Source: Ahaetulla prasina
Lineage: Eukaryota; Chordata; Lepidosauria; Squamata; Colubridae
Length of the DNA: 64,000 nucleotides
Direction: 5' to 3'
Assembly: GCF_028640845.1 (NCBI RefSeq)
Contig: NC_080542.1
Coordinates: 13,285,901 to 13,349,900, forward strand
Notes under the pieces: generated by a model
Seen by the model: the letters and a program-made list of their open reading frames with translations, nothing else
Told to the model about the DNA's origin: nothing
The model's database searches: none
In this document: piece after piece, positions 10,801 to 21,267 of the stretch
Layout of the letters: each line of letters opens with the position of its first letter
Numbering within the stretch: the first letter of the stretch is position 1
Made by a program: the position numbers and the translations under genes

Positions 10801-13473
10801 TCCCTCATCCCAGATAAGACCCATCACTGCCATGTCATCTGCATATTTCACAATATGGTTATAGCAGATTTGGCACAGCAGTCAAGGGTTATCAAGGTAA
10901 ACAGTAGTGGAATTAAGACATAGCCCCATGGGGAACCTGTATTCAAGGAGATAAAGTTGGAAACTTTACTTCCAACTCACACAAACTGGGGCCAAACAAT
11001 AAAGAAATCCAGTATCCAATTACATAAAGGAGTATTAAAACCTAACAGGCCCAGTTTGTTCACCAAATGCTGATGAATGATTGCATTGAACGTCGAACTA
11101 AAAATAAAAAAACAGCATTCGCACATGAGTATTCTTCTCCATGTGTGCCAAATTTGAGAGTACATCATAGCGATAGTTTATTGATTGATTGATTGATTGA
11201 TTTTGTCACAACAGTATATATAAGCATAAGCATGAAAGTAACTATATAATATATAAGCATGTATATATAAGCATAAGTATGTAATAACTATATTGATTGG
11301 ATATAATGAAAGAAAACAATAGGACCGGAACGGTAGGCATGTTTGTGCTCTTATGCACGCCCCTTACGGACCTCTTAGGAATGGGGTGAGGTCAATAGTA
11401 GACAGTTTTTGGTTAAAGCTTTGGGGATTTTGAGTAGAGAGTCAGGTAGTGTATTCCAAGTATTAACAACTCTGTTACAGAAGTCATATTTTCTGCAATC
11501 GAGATTGGAGCTGTTAACATTAAGTTTAAATCTATTGTTTGCTCTTGTATTGTTGTGATTGAAGCTGAAGTAGTCTTTAACTGGAAGGACATTGTAATAG
11601 ATGATTCTATGAGTTAAACACAGGTCCTGTCGAAGACAGCAGAGTTCTAAATTTTCTAAACCCAAGATTTCAAGTCTGGTGGCATAAGGTATTTTGTTGT
11701 ATTCAGAGGAGTGGAGAACACTTCTTGTAAAATATTTCTGGACACGTTCAATTTTATTGATGTCTGTAATGTGATATGGGTTCAAGACAGGTGAGCTGTA
11801 TTCAAGAATTGGTCTCTGCTTTGGCACTTAGATCATTGGATATGAAAACTCCAAGGTCTTTGACGGGGGGGGGGGTGTCATCTGTAAGGTAATGTCCATC
11901 GAGTTTGTATTTACTGTTTGGATTCTTTTTTCCAATGTGTAAGACAGATCATTTGCTGGTTGAGATTTGGAGTTGCCAAGTTTTTGACCATTCTGACACA
12001 AAGTCAAGATCTTTTTGAAGGGTAGCTGTATTGTTGGTAGTGTTAAATAGTTTGACATCATCAGCGAAAAGAACACAATTACTTTTAATATGGTCACAGA
12101 GATCATTAATGTATAATATGAAGAGTGTTGGTCCAAAAACACTGCTTTGGGGAACACCGCTATTGACAGGAACAGGATTTGATAGGGCACTGCCTATTTT
12201 GACCACTTGTTGTCCGTTTGACAGGAACACTGATATCCAATTGTGGAGGGGTCCGGAGATGCCATAGGATTTTAGTTTTAGGAGAGATTTGTCGTGTACC
12301 ACTGAGTCAAAAGCTTTATAGAAGTCTATGTAAATTGCATCTATTGTTTTGCCTTGATCAAGATTTGTAGTCCATATGTTTTTGCAGTGAAGAAGTTGTA
12401 AGTTACATGATAGTAACTTACAACTAATATTTATGGAAGGGGGAAGACAGAGCCAACTTGAGATAGTTAGGATTGAACTGCTGGCAGTTGGCCAAGTAAA
12501 CTTTCTTAAGGGGGAAAATAGAGAGAAATGTTATAAATCTCTTGATTTAATACAGACTGTTGCTTTTTCAGACATGGATGATTGCATTCAGTGCCCAGAT
12601 GATCATTACCCAAATAAAGACCGTGATTCATGCATTCCCAAACCTATCAGTTACCTATCTTACGAAGATAATTTGGGGACCAGCTTGGCCACAATGGCTC
12701 TTGTGTTTTCTTTTACTACAATTTACATTCTAGGAATCTTCTTGAAGTATCACAACACTCCCATTGTCAAAGCCAACAACCGTAGCCTCTCCTACATCCT
12801 CCTCATCTCCCTTCTCCTTGCCTTCCTTTCTTCCCTGCTGTTTATTGGTCGACCCAGAAGTATCACTTGTCTTCTTCGACAAACTGCCTTTGGCATCATC
12901 TTCTCAGTGGCGGTTTCTTGTATGTTGGCCAAAACAATCACAGTGGTTCTTGCATTCATGGCCACTAAGCCAGGATCAAAGATGAGGACGTGGGTTGGAA
13001 AACGACTAGCACTTTCTGTCATTTTTTTCTGTTCCCTTGTACAAACACTACTTTGTGTAGTCTGGCTTTCCACCTCTCCCCCCTTCCCAAATGTTGACAT
13101 GGACTCTCTTAGCACTGAAATCATTCTAGAATGTAATGAAGGCTCTGTTGTGATGCTTTATTGTATATTGAGCTTCATGGGCCTTTTGGCTGTTATCAGT
13201 TTTGTTGCAGCTTTCCTAGCCAGGAAACTACCAGACACTTTCCAGGAAACCAAATCCATCACTTTCAGCATGCTGATCTTTTGCAGCGTCTGGTTGTCCT
13301 TCGTACCTGCCTACATGAGTACCAAAGGCAAATATATGGTGGCCGTGGAGATCTTTGCCATCTTGGCCTCCAGTGGGGGATTACTGATTTGTATCTTTTC
13401 CCCAAAATGCTATATCATCGTCTTGAGGCCTGACCTCAATAGAAAAGAGCATCTGATAAAAAGAATCAATTAA
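7038..13473 (+). CDS. V2R: V2R-1: vomeronasal type-2 receptor, exons 3-6 (5' part outside window)
   Basis: This is a class C GPCR thought to detect peptide or protein chemosignals in vomeronasal neurons. Exons are 7038-7883, 8725-8952, 9467-9593 and 12572-13473, all with AG/GT borders and compatible phases (0, 0, 1). They cover most of the Venus-flytrap ligand domain, the Cys-rich NCD3G linker and the seven-helix domain. No stop or frameshift was seen. Exons 1-2 (signal peptide and first lobe) are not found between 1 and 7037, where the sequence is LINE-filled, so they lie upstream or are lost. The coding sequence is clearly more diverged from V2R-2 and V2R-3 than those two are from each other. 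Confidence 0.85.
7884..8724 (+). other. V2R-1 intron 3
   Basis: This 841-bp AT-rich intron shows no gene or clear repeat family. It is much shorter than the LINE-loaded introns 3 of V2R-2 and V2R-3. Confidence 0.6.
8725..8952 (+). CDS. V2R: V2R-1 exon 4
   Basis: The exon is 228 bp (76 codons), the length also found in V2R-2 and V2R-3. It starts at an ATG codon immediately after the acceptor (MHHFLRY against LHHFLR in the paralogs) and ends PTQFGQ before gtagaatc. It encodes the end of the ligand domain ([16 protein letters not shown]). Confidence 0.88.
8953..9466 (+). other. V2R-1 intron 4
   Basis: This 514-bp AT-rich intron has no recognised element. It contrasts with introns of about 3 kb at the same place in V2R-2 and V2R-3. 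Confidence 0.55.
9467..9593 (+). CDS. V2R: V2R-1 exon 5 (NCD3G cysteine-rich linker)
   Basis: The exon is 127 bp, acceptor ggacag and donor gtaaaag. It encodes [14 protein letters not shown] then [18 protein letters not shown]. The Cys spacing is that of the class C GPCR cysteine-rich domain, which couples ligand domain to helices. It ends in phase 1, matching exon 6. Confidence 0.87.
9935..11165 (-). mobile_element. L2-like LINE fragment (3' end and C-terminal ORF2)
   Basis: The 3' end reads aataactttattgtcac on the plus strand. Minus-strand coding remnants include [16 protein letters not shown] (RT active site written YADD), [19 protein letters not shown] and a C-terminus [15 protein letters not shown]. 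The remnants are spread over three frames, so the copy is dead. It is diverged from the LINE-C at 4437. Confidence 0.75.
11176..12420 (-). mobile_element. LINE-B fragment (RT and C-terminus)
   Basis: The 3' end (tttattgattgattgattg, then ttttgtcacaacagtatata) is followed on the minus strand by a C-terminal stretch ([19 protein letters not shown]) and an RT piece with [12 protein letters not shown] and [11 protein letters not shown]. Sequence and layout match the copy at 782-4436. It is broken by frameshifts and a G-run at 11866-11875. Confidence 0.8.
12572..13473 (+). CDS. V2R: V2R-1 exon 6 (seven-transmembrane domain)
   Basis: The exon runs from the acceptor ttcag to TAA at 13471-13473. The first codon is completed by exon 5 (Asp). 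It encodes [13 protein letters not shown], seven hydrophobic helices (from [12 protein letters not shown] to the segment before [12 protein letters not shown]), loop 1 [22 protein letters not shown] before helix 3 and [15 protein letters not shown] before helix 6. These are typical V2R motifs. The tail is short ([15 protein letters not shown]). The seven-helix domain is intact. Confidence 0.92.
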
Positions 13474-14345
13474 ATGGCATTCTTTGTGGTTACTTTTTCC
13501 ATGAAATATGCTAATATTTTCCCTAACATCTTCAGTACAAATTTAAGATGTATTTTTCTATACATACATTCAATATATACATGTGCATTTCAAGTGTACA
13601 GGAGATAACTATCAGTAATTAAGCAGGTATTGATTTCTCAAAAGAGATTTTAGAAAGTCCTTGTGAGGAACTTTTATTGTGTATCCATGTTTCTATACAT
13701 AGAAAAATTCGTAGGCTTCTTCATTGGCTAAAGCAGCAAAGAGAGAGTTTTCACATGGTTTAATATACACTGACGAGAATAACCATAAAAATTTCTTGTA
13801 CAAGAATGTAAAAAAAGAAACAAATAAATAGAAAGATAGTTTCTGAAGGTATTGAAAATCTGTTAAATTGCGTTCTTCATGTTTACTTTCTTTCATGAAA
13901 CATGCTAATATTTCCCCTGACATCTTAAATAGATACTGCATTAAAGATACACTTTTCTATGTATATATTAAATTTTCATACGTGTTTCAAGTCTGCACGA
14001 CTTACTATAAATAACAAAGAGAGTACTGGGTTTTCCAAATAGGTTTTAGAAAGAAGTTGGGAGGCATTTTAATTGTGTATCCATGCTTCTCAAAAAATAG
14101 AAAAATCAACAGGCTTCCTCATTTTGTAAGGTAGGCGAAGAGCAAGATTTGTTCATGTTTGGGTAGATGCCAACTAGATTGATCATTGGGATTTCTTATA
14201 CAAGAATAATAGAGCTGTATACTATTGCTGGATTGGTTTGTCATATTGGCACCATTTCTAATGTTATCAAATGCAATTCTAGCTCAAGACACCATCAATG
14301 GCAGCCTCGGTGAATTGCTCTCTAGCAGATTTGATGTTCATTAGT
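13474..14345 (+). repeat. V2R-1 3' flank with a diverged ~390-bp tandem duplication
   Basis: The block starting at about 13471 (ttaaatggcattctttgtgg) is repeated at about 13863 (ttaaattgcgttcttcatgt). Both share catgaaa-atgctaatatt, tgtatccatg-ttct, agaaaaat-caggcttc and a later ttgtacaagaat element. The copies are visibly diverged, so the event is old. No gene was seen. Confidence 0.65.
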
Positions 14346-15016
14346 TGGTGCAGTAGTACATGAGGAAATTATGAATAAGGATAGAGATTCTGAGTTACAG
14401 CAGGTACAATAAGGAAAATGTGGCTATCATGGCATAATTAGCAGAATTGGAAGTAATCCTGGCTGAAATCATACAGTTCATTCTTTAGGGTCTGTACTTA
14501 GCTGAACATGGTTTAAATATCAAGTTTATTCACAACATTTGACTTTTTTTTTCTTTCATCCGACAGTTTTTCTTGCAACAAGTCATTCTGTTAATATTGA
14601 GGTCAGGTATGGTTCTTCTATAGACAATTAATCTTTTAATAGTGGGTTTTCAGATGAATGAAATTGTTGAAATAAAATAGAAACAAAAGGAATTGTGAGG
14701 AAATGTAGTCTGGATTCCCAGGAGGGAATGAGTACATTACAGAAAAGTAAGAGACAAATCAATTCAGATTGTTTGTGTGAGAGATAAAGGGTCAAGACGG
14801 CTCCTCCTTAATAGTTCCCAGAGCATATGCTTTATGGGGATGGCAGTTTGCCTTACTTTTGCAAGATTCTGTCTATAACTAAGGAACATTAAAAATATTT
14901 TAAAAATTTGCTTGGAAAAATTACATGCCTTTCTTAGTTTTTTGGAGTCTGACAGGAATATGTCATAGCCTTGAAGGTGTTTATTGTTAATATTAGAAGG
15001 GTGGCATTATTCTTTG
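14346..15016 (+). other. Conserved V2R 3' flank (V2R-1 copy)
   Basis: This segment aligns with 35107-36060 downstream of V2R-2 and partly with 53628-53939 downstream of V2R-3. Shared tracts include gttggtgcagt, atgaggaaattat, cctggctgaaatcat and ggaattgtgaggaaatgtag. It marks the duplication unit extending well past the stop codon. No open reading frame was recognised. Confidence 0.65.
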
Positions 15017-15024
15017 GGTTAGAG

Positions 15025-15749
15025 CAATGATGGCAAACCTTTTTGCTGTCGGGTGCCAAAAGAGAGGGGGAGCATGGGGGGGGTGTCATGTGTGCGCATG
15101 TCCTCACCCATGATGCAATGTCCCCTCCTGTGCCCCCCCACATGTGTGTGCAACCTCCTGTGCTGCCCCTCACCCTGCATATGTGTGCCACCGCACATGC
15201 ATGCACAACCCCCCCATGCCTCGTTTTGGGCCCAGCAGGCCTTCCTGCAGCCTCTGGAGTCTGGAAATGGCCTGTTTTCGGACTTCCAGGAGGCCCATTA
15301 AGCCTGTTTTTTGCCCTCCCCAGGCTCCAGAGGTTTTTCTGGAGCCCGGGAAGGGCAAAAATGGCCTCTCTTGGCCCTCCGGAGGCCAGGGACAACCTAT
15401 TTCCGGACTTCCAGAAGGCCCATTAGGCCTGTTTTTGTCGTTCCCAGGCTCTGGAGGCAAAAACAGCTTCCTCCGGAGGCTTGAAATGGCCCATTTGTAG
15501 ACTTCTGGCAGGCCCATTTTTCACCTTCCCAGAACCACCATGCGAGTCCTATACTTACCTGGCATCCAAAACAGGCTGAGTAAAAACTCCTGGGAGGGGA
15601 AAGGGGCTTGGGTGGGGCCAGCTAAAAATCAGCTGGCTGGCCCGCATACACCTGTGTGATAGAGGTGACCTAGGACAATGGCTCGCATGCCCGCAGGTAT
15701 GGCTCCATGTGCCATCTGTGGCATGGGTGCCATTGGTTTGCCATCACGG
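15025..15749. mobile_element. Non-autonomous hAT (Charlie-like) DNA transposon
   Basis: The terminal inverted repeats are caatgatggcaaacc at the left and ggtttgccatcacgg at the right. They are flanked by an imperfect 8-bp duplication (ggttagag and gtttagag). The interior is GC-rich and has no transposase. Long open frames inside it are compositional, not genes. Confidence 0.75.
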
Positions 15750-15759
15750 GGTTTAGAGG

Positions 15760-16163
15760 GTGACTCTCGAGTTCACAGATAGCTTCAAAAGAAAACCAGC
15801 CATAATACAACCTGTTGTACTGCAATGCAAAAAATAGAAACAAGGCTTCCAAGGGTAGTTACAGCCATGATAAACAGCATCAGATTTGACTTTAAAATCA
15901 CATTTCCTTCTTTCCATCATCCTGTGGGTATATAATCCTTGTGTAAAGAATTAATACAGTATATGCCATTGCTAGGTTCAGTAGCTGGCTCTTTTGTTTC
16001 TTATCCTTTGGTAAAGTTAGGAGAATATTCTTCTATGAAATTCTCCTCTTATGACTTCTGGAGTGTCTCACCTCAGCACAGCGAACTGAACTGCTTGCGA
16101 TTGCCTTGAGGACAGAGGCATTAAAGTGGAAACTGCCTCGTTTCAATCAGGCATGATAAATTC
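15760..16163. other. Spacer without recognised features
   Basis: This sequence lies between the hAT element and the L1 target site. I see no gene, repeat or RNA. Confidence 0.4.
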
Positions 16164-16177
16164 AAAAAAACAGTTTG
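16164..16177 (+). repeat. L1 target-site duplication, left copy
   Basis: The sequence aaaaaaacagtttg is repeated at 19381-19394, bracketing the ORF1-only L1. Confidence 0.7.
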
Positions 16178-16829
16178 GAGGCTTCCGGTATGGCTCCGCT
16201 TCGTGGAGAAGCAGCTATGATTTAGCTGCTAACTCCCTAGTCAGTAGAGCTGTCAGGACATTGTAAATCTGGGTCCGATAGCTTGGAATTCTCTCCTTCA
16301 GGCAAAGAAGGAGAGATGAGCATTCAGGTTGAAGTTGAGACACTCTAATAAGCTTTTAAGGCTTACGGGGAGTTCTCCTTCCATAGCCTGATAAGCTCCT
16401 GGCTGGGCGAGGCTTCTGCCTTTATGGCGGACAAACGAAGCGTCCAATTTCCATGGCTGGAGTTGATTTATGATGGACTGTAACGTGGATGGAGCAGAAA
16501 CTGGAGTTTTAACACTTGTTTGTAAGAAGACTGCAAGCCCCTGAGGATATATTTGCTGCGAAGATAGGAGAGAAGAAAGCAAATGGCGGTTTTGTGGAAT
16601 GTGTGTACTGAAAACGAAAGTTAAAGAAATGCTTACTAACAGCTAGTGTCGAAATAGAAGATATATAGGAAGATACTGACTAAATGGAAGAAACGAGAAT
16701 CTTATGATTTATATTTTTTCTTCTTCTTTGGGATTATAGTGATTTAGAAGAAAAGTTTTTTGAATTTTTCTTTTTTAATTTTTTTTTCTTTTTCTTGGTC
16801 CATTATTAAGCTATATTTTTTTAAAAAAA

Positions 16830-17042
16830 ATGGCTTTTAAGCAAATAGTGCCAAAAGTCATTAAAAACTTTGAAATTTCCTCAGCTCAGATTCAAAAATT
16901 AAAAGAAGAAATTAAAAAGGAATTAAGAAATTCTTTACAGGAGTTTTGGAGAGTCATTTTTAGAAATAGATCAAAATTTGATGAAATAGAGAAAGAGATG
17001 TTGGATTTTAAGGAAGTGGTGGAAGAGCAGAAGAGGAAATGA
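16830..17042 (+). pseudogene. L1 ORF1 N-terminal part
   Basis: The start is atggcttttaagcaaatagtg. It encodes a charged helical segment (SAQIQKLKEEIKKEL, FDEIEKEMLDFKEVVEEQ) typical of the coiled coil of L1 ORF1p, the RNA-binding trimeric protein. It ends at TGA 17040-17042 because of a frameshift; the next frame continues with related coiled-coil sequence from about 17043. Confidence 0.65.
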
Positions 17043-17054
17043 AAATGGTAAAGG

Positions 17055-17376
17055 ATGCAATTGCAAATATTAAGCTCTTGTATTCAGATGGAGGATGATC
17101 TTGCAGAAATTAATAAAGCTAATTTAGAGTTGCAAAGGAAAATAGAAGAAATTCAAAAAAATCAAAACAATTGGAACTTAGATAATAAGATGGAAGATAT
17201 ACAGGCAAAGGTAGATAGGGCAGATGAAAAAAGAGTAATATTACAATATAGATTAATGGAATATGCTATAAGGGTGAGGGGGTTGAAACAAAATAGGAAG
17301 GAAAATTTAAAGGAGATTTTTACGCAAGCCTTTGCTCAGATAAAGGGTGTGGAGCCGGAAGATTTTGAGACTAATA
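17055..17376 (+). pseudogene. L1 ORF1 middle part (coiled coil and start of RRM)
   Basis: This stretch encodes KANLELQRKIEEIQKNQNN and ILQYRLMEYAIRVRGL, then VEPEDFETNIEI, a typical L1 ORF1p order. It is cut by the SINE at about 17377. Confidence 0.65.
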
Positions 17377-17640
17377 TTGAAATAGCTCAAGCTGGTAATA
17401 GCCTGTTATTAAGAACACCGAAGCCTGCAATTATTGCAGGTTCGAGCCCGGCCCAAGGTTGACTCAGCCTTCCATCCTTTATAAGGTAGGTAAAATGAGG
17501 ACCCAGATTGTTGGGGGGGCAATAAGTTGACTTTGTAAAAATATACAAATAGAATGAAACTATTGCCTTATACACTGTAAGCCGCCCTGAGTCTTCGGAG
17601 AAGGGCGGGGTATAAATGTAAACAAAAAAAAAAAAAAAGA
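17377..17640 (+). mobile_element. tRNA-derived SINE with LINE-D-like tail
   Basis: The A box lies in tagctcaagctgg and the B box is ggttcgagccc. The body contains ggcccaaggttgactcagcc. The tail is ccgccctgagtcttcggaga followed by agggcgg and poly-A. It interrupts L1 ORF1. Related copies are at 33233-33482 (minus) and 51060-51317 (plus). Confidence 0.85.
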
Positions 17641-18060
17641 ATTTATCGTGTTAATTCTTGGTGGGCAAGACAAAATAGAGTACCGAGGGATGTGGTTATT
17701 TATTTTACAACTAAAAAGGTTAGGTATGAAATTTTGCAAGCCTTTTATAAAAATAAATTTCAAATATTGGGACAAGATATAAAAATGATGAAGGAAATTC
17801 CTCCTAAAATGTTAAGAAAGAGAAGAGAATTTGCTTTTTCAGAGGATGAGTTTAAGAAACATCAGATATATTTTAGATGGGAAGTCCCAATGGGTTTGTC
17901 AGTGAATTTTAGAGGCAGAAAGTATTTTCTTAATTCAGTTATGAAAGCGAGACATTTTTATATTAATGTTTTAAAGAGTGGGAATCCTTTGTTGTTAGAT
18001 GCTAAGTTAATTGGTTTGGAAATGATGGAAAATAGAATGGGAGAGGGGAGGAATGTTTAA
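17641..18060 (+). pseudogene. L1 ORF1 C-terminal part
   Basis: After the SINE the frame resumes with RIYRVNSWWARQNRVPRDVV, then MMKEIPPKMLRKRREFAF and IYFRWEVPMGLSV. These are the L1 ORF1p RRM/CTD motifs and also occur in the L1 fragment at 50174-50650. It ends at TAA 18058-18060 with no ORF2 after it. Confidence 0.75.
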
Positions 18061-18394
18061 GATGTGAATATGATGATTATGGTTAATTTTTGGAATTGAT
18101 TTGTTTAGGATATAAATTATAGGATTTTTGTTATTTGCAATTTGTATGGTATAAATCTATGGGATGATATTATTCAATTGTGAAGGATGGAAAGTGAAAT
18201 TTATGAATTTAGATAATGTGGATGTAATGATTTTAACTGCTTACTGTTATATTGTGGATGTAGTTTAAATGATTATTTGTTTTAAATGATACTTTTATAG
18301 ATAGTAAAAGTTATGAAGTTAAGCTGGAAATATTATATTTGAGAGATTTTATTCGAAATGATATTTGATTGATGGAGTAGTATTGGAAGATTGG

Positions 18395-18750
18395 ATATTA
18401 AATCTTATGACAATTGAAGAAATATATAAGTGATGAAAATTTGAATTTGAGAAGCTGGATTGTAAATTAAGAAATGGACTTATGAAATTTGAAGGAATAT
18501 ACAAGTGGGTGAAAAAAAAATTGAACTTTAGAAGATGGACTAATTTTTAAAATGGACTGTAAGAAGAACGGACATTAAATGTTATGGCAATTGAAGAAAT
18601 ATATAAGTGATAAAAATTTGAGTTCAAGAAGATGGACTGTAATTTGAGAAATGGACTTATGAAATTTGAAGGAATATATAAGTGGAAAAAAAATTGAATT
18701 TGAGAAGATGGATTAATTTTAAAAATGGACTGTAAGAAGAAGTAATATGT
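18395..18750 (+). repeat. Two-copy ~176-bp tandem repeat in the L1 3' region
   Basis: The unit contains caattgaagaaatatataag, gaaatggacttatgaaattt and aatggactgtaagaag. It starts near 18409 and again near 18585, with a few differences and no long open frame. Confidence 0.7.
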
Positions 18751-19394
18751 GAAGTTGGTATTGCTTCTTTTCTTTTCTTTTTTCTTTTTTATTATTCTTT
18801 CCTATCTTTTTATTTTTATTGTGAGGGGATCTAAAGTTTTAAATTTTTAAAGGTGGGAGGTTATGTATATTTTGTATACTTTAGTTTGTGATTGTTGGTC
18901 ATAATACCTGGTATTTGCTCTGGGAAGTCTGGGGGGGGGGGAAGGGGGAGGAGGGGGGAAGGGGGGGAAATGATACATGGATTGATTATTAATGTACAGT
19001 AATTTTTGAAGATATGAAATTAAAAATTTTTAAATGATATTGGGGATGCTCGACTGCCATTTCAGGAAGAAAAGGAGAGAGGAGTAGAAGGAGGGAAGAA
19101 AGTAGGTAGGAAAGAGTAGAGAAGGAGGAGGGGAATAAGAAGGTTAGTTAGGGTGGAAGAAGGGAGGAGTGAAGAAGGAGGAGAGGAAGTAGTAAAGTGA
19201 AGGAGATGAAGGATGGGAAAGTAGTAGAGGGTAGAGAGGGAGGTTGTGAAGAAAGGAAGTGGCAATCGGGCAGGCCTGAATCAGTAATAAATAAAAATTA
19301 ATGATTAATGATGGATAATAGTTTGTACATAAATATGATGTTGGAAAATGGAAATAAAAATTATTTATAAACAAAAAACAAAAAAAACAGTTTG

Positions 19395-19535
19395 CCGCTT
19401 TCCACCCCCTTCTGCGGCTGCTGAGGTGCGCTGAGATGGCTGCCTATCACCGCAATGAATTTTACGGTTGGGGTCGCCACATCGTGAGGAATTGTATTAA
19501 AGGGGTCGCAGCACTATAAAGGTTGAGAACCACTG
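19395..19535. mobile_element. SPIN-like hAT fragment (one terminus)
   Basis: The right end aaggttgagaaccactg is the inverse of the SPIN/hAT terminus cagtggttctcaacc. The inner sequence ggggtcgccacatcgtgagg matches the same family. The opposite terminus was not found. Confidence 0.65.
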
Positions 19536-19748
19536 GTCTACAATTTGACTTTTCTGACTGAACGAAAGCAAATTTTATCTGGAGGAGTCAACCAGCATGA
19601 ATAGTGATCCATTCTTTTCCAATATTTTAGTCTTTATGGGTCAACAGATATGACTGTGAATCTAGGATTTCCTCTCTCGCTTTTTGTTTCTGCTGAAAAG
19701 GAGTGGTGCCAGATCCCTTTGCCTTTTTTACACGGTGACTATCTAGTG

Positions 19749-19883
19749 CAGGGGTCTCCAACCTTGGCAACTTTAAGACTTGTGGACTTCAACTCCCAGA
19801 ATTCCTCAGCCAGCTTTGCTGGCTGAGGTATTCTGGGAGTTGAAGTCCACAAGTCTTAAAGTTGCCAAGGTTGGAGACCCCTG
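19749..19883. mobile_element. Palindromic hAT MITE with 8-bp target duplication
   Basis: This 135-bp element is almost entirely an inverted repeat (caggggtctccaaccttgg at both ends), with a centre at agctttgct. It is flanked by perfect atctagtg duplications at 19741-19748 and 19884-19891. Confidence 0.9.
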
Positions 19884-19912
19884 ATCTAGTGTCCAACACT
19901 GTTACAGACCAA

Positions 19913-20242
19913 TACCCTGTTTCCTCTAAAACAGGACACCCCCTGATAATAAGCCCAATCGGGCTTTTGAGCGCATGTGCTAAAAATAAGCCCTCCCTGA
20001 AAATAAGACATCCCGTAAAATAAGCCCTCCCGAAAAATATTTAACCGCATGTGCAGCCGGTCCCCGTCCTTTCCTCTGGTTAGGGTGATAGAGTTGGAAA
20101 TCAGGTAAGACGGCAAGAGGAGCCCCGTCTTGCTCCACATACCCCAAAATACTAAGACATCCCCAAAAATAAGGCCAAGCACTTATTTCAGGATTCAAAA
20201 AAAAATATAAGACAGGGTTTTATTTTCGGGAAAACACGGGTA
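19913..20242. mobile_element. TIR DNA transposon (TACCCTGTTTCC family)
   Basis: The left end taccctgtttcctc and right end gggaaaacacgggta are inverted. Internal blocks repeat aataagcc and aataagaca. No transposase was seen. A related shorter copy is at 29609-29747 and a terminus at 41390-41443. The superfamily is uncertain; terminal TA suggests TA target use. Confidence 0.6.
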
Positions 20243-20339
20243 GCAGCAACGCTAACTACATGAAATTTGTAAAGCTATGCAGAGATCAATGTGTATCTCA
20301 ATATCTGTAATGATGCAATACAGGTTGAATCACTTCAAT

Positions 20340-21097
20340 ACAGAATAGAATAGAATAACAGAGTTGGAAGGGATCTTGGAGATCTTCTAACTCCCTGCTT
20401 AGGTAGGCAACCCTACACCACTTCAGACAAATGGTTATCCAACGTCTTCTTAAAAACTTCCAGTGTTGGAGCATTCACAACTTTTGGAGGCAAGTTGTTC
20501 CACTGATTAATTGTTCTAACTGTCAGGAAATTTCTCCTTAATTCTAAGTTGCTTCTCTCTTTGATGAGGAGTTTTTGTTTCTTGTCCTGTCCACCAGTTG
20601 TTTCTTGTCCTGCCCTCAGGTGCTTTGAAGAATAGTTTGACTCCCTCTTCTTTGTGGCAGCCCCTGAGATATTGGAACACTGCTATCATGTCACCCCTAG
20701 TCCTTCTTTTCATTAAACTAGACATACCAGTTCCTGCAAGTGTTCTTCATATGTTTTAGCCTCCAGTCCCCTAATCATCTTTGTTGCTCTTCTCTGCACT
20801 CTTTCTAGAGTCTCAACATCTTTTTTACATCGTGGCGACCAAAACTGGATGCAGTATTCCAAGTGTGGCCTTACCAAGGCATTATAAAGTGGTATTAACA
20901 TTTCACGTGATCTTGATTCTATCCCTCTGTTTATGCAGCCGAGAACTGCGTTGGCTTTTTTGGCAGCTGCTGCACGCTTCTGGCTCATATCTAAATGGTT
21001 GTCCACTAGGACTCCAAGATCCCTCTCACAGTTACTACTATTGAGCAAGGTACCACATATATGATACTTGTGCATTTTGTTTTTCTTGCCTAAATAT
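20340..21097 (-). mobile_element. LINE-A (CR1) fragment
   Basis: The minus strand encodes a CR1 C-terminus: RDLGVLVDNHLDMSQ, AAKKANAVLGCINRGI, LVRPHLEYCIQFWSPRC and LERVQRRATKMIRGLE. The 3' end is acagagttggaaggga with a short AATAG stretch at 20343. It is broken near 20730 by a frame change. Confidence 0.85.
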
Positions 21098-21267
21098 AGA
21101 ACTATATAGAAAAATATAGAAATATAGAATTTTTTTATAGCATGTTTAAAAAGTCTCCAGATATTCTCGAAGTTTGTATAAAAATTATCCAATTGAGAGT
21201 GCTCAGGAAAGGAGTCATTTTAGACTTCAAAGCTTACTTTCAGTATCTCATGAACATGCACAGGTTT

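Larger units (their letters stand above)
9594..12571 (+). other. V2R-1 intron 5, LINE-filled
   Basis: This is a 2,978-bp intron made mainly of a LINE-C-like fragment and a LINE-B fragment, both minus strand. Parts at 9594-9934 and 12421-12571 look unique. The same intron is 90 bp in V2R-3. Confidence 0.75.
16178..19380 (+). mobile_element. ORF1-only L1 element (HAL1-like), with inserted SINE
   Basis: The element is 3.2 kb. It starts with a GC-rich leader (gaggcttccggtatggctcc), then an L1 ORF1 remnant (16830-18060, split by a frameshift and a SINE). About 1.3 kb of noncoding AT- and purine-rich 3' sequence follows, with AATAAA-like signals and an A-rich tail. No RT or endonuclease motif is seen. 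The 14-bp flanking duplication indicates one insertion event covering both ends. ORF2 loss therefore precedes insertion, or occurred later by a clean internal deletion. Confidence 0.7.

Noticed and set aside
12792..13124. Antisense frame opposite the V2R-1 helix exon (similar ones at 34267, 34633, 47239 and 53150)
   Set aside because: These are shadow frames opposite conserved receptor exons, with no independent motifs.
14934..15517. Several overlapping frames of 80-150 codons on both strands
   Set aside because: They lie within a GC-rich non-autonomous hAT element, with no domain and no conservation signal.
17377..17470. tRNA gene suggested by A and B boxes
   Set aside because: The same sequence with a LINE-like tail and poly-A recurs at 33233 and 51060. 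It is a SINE head, not a tRNA gene.
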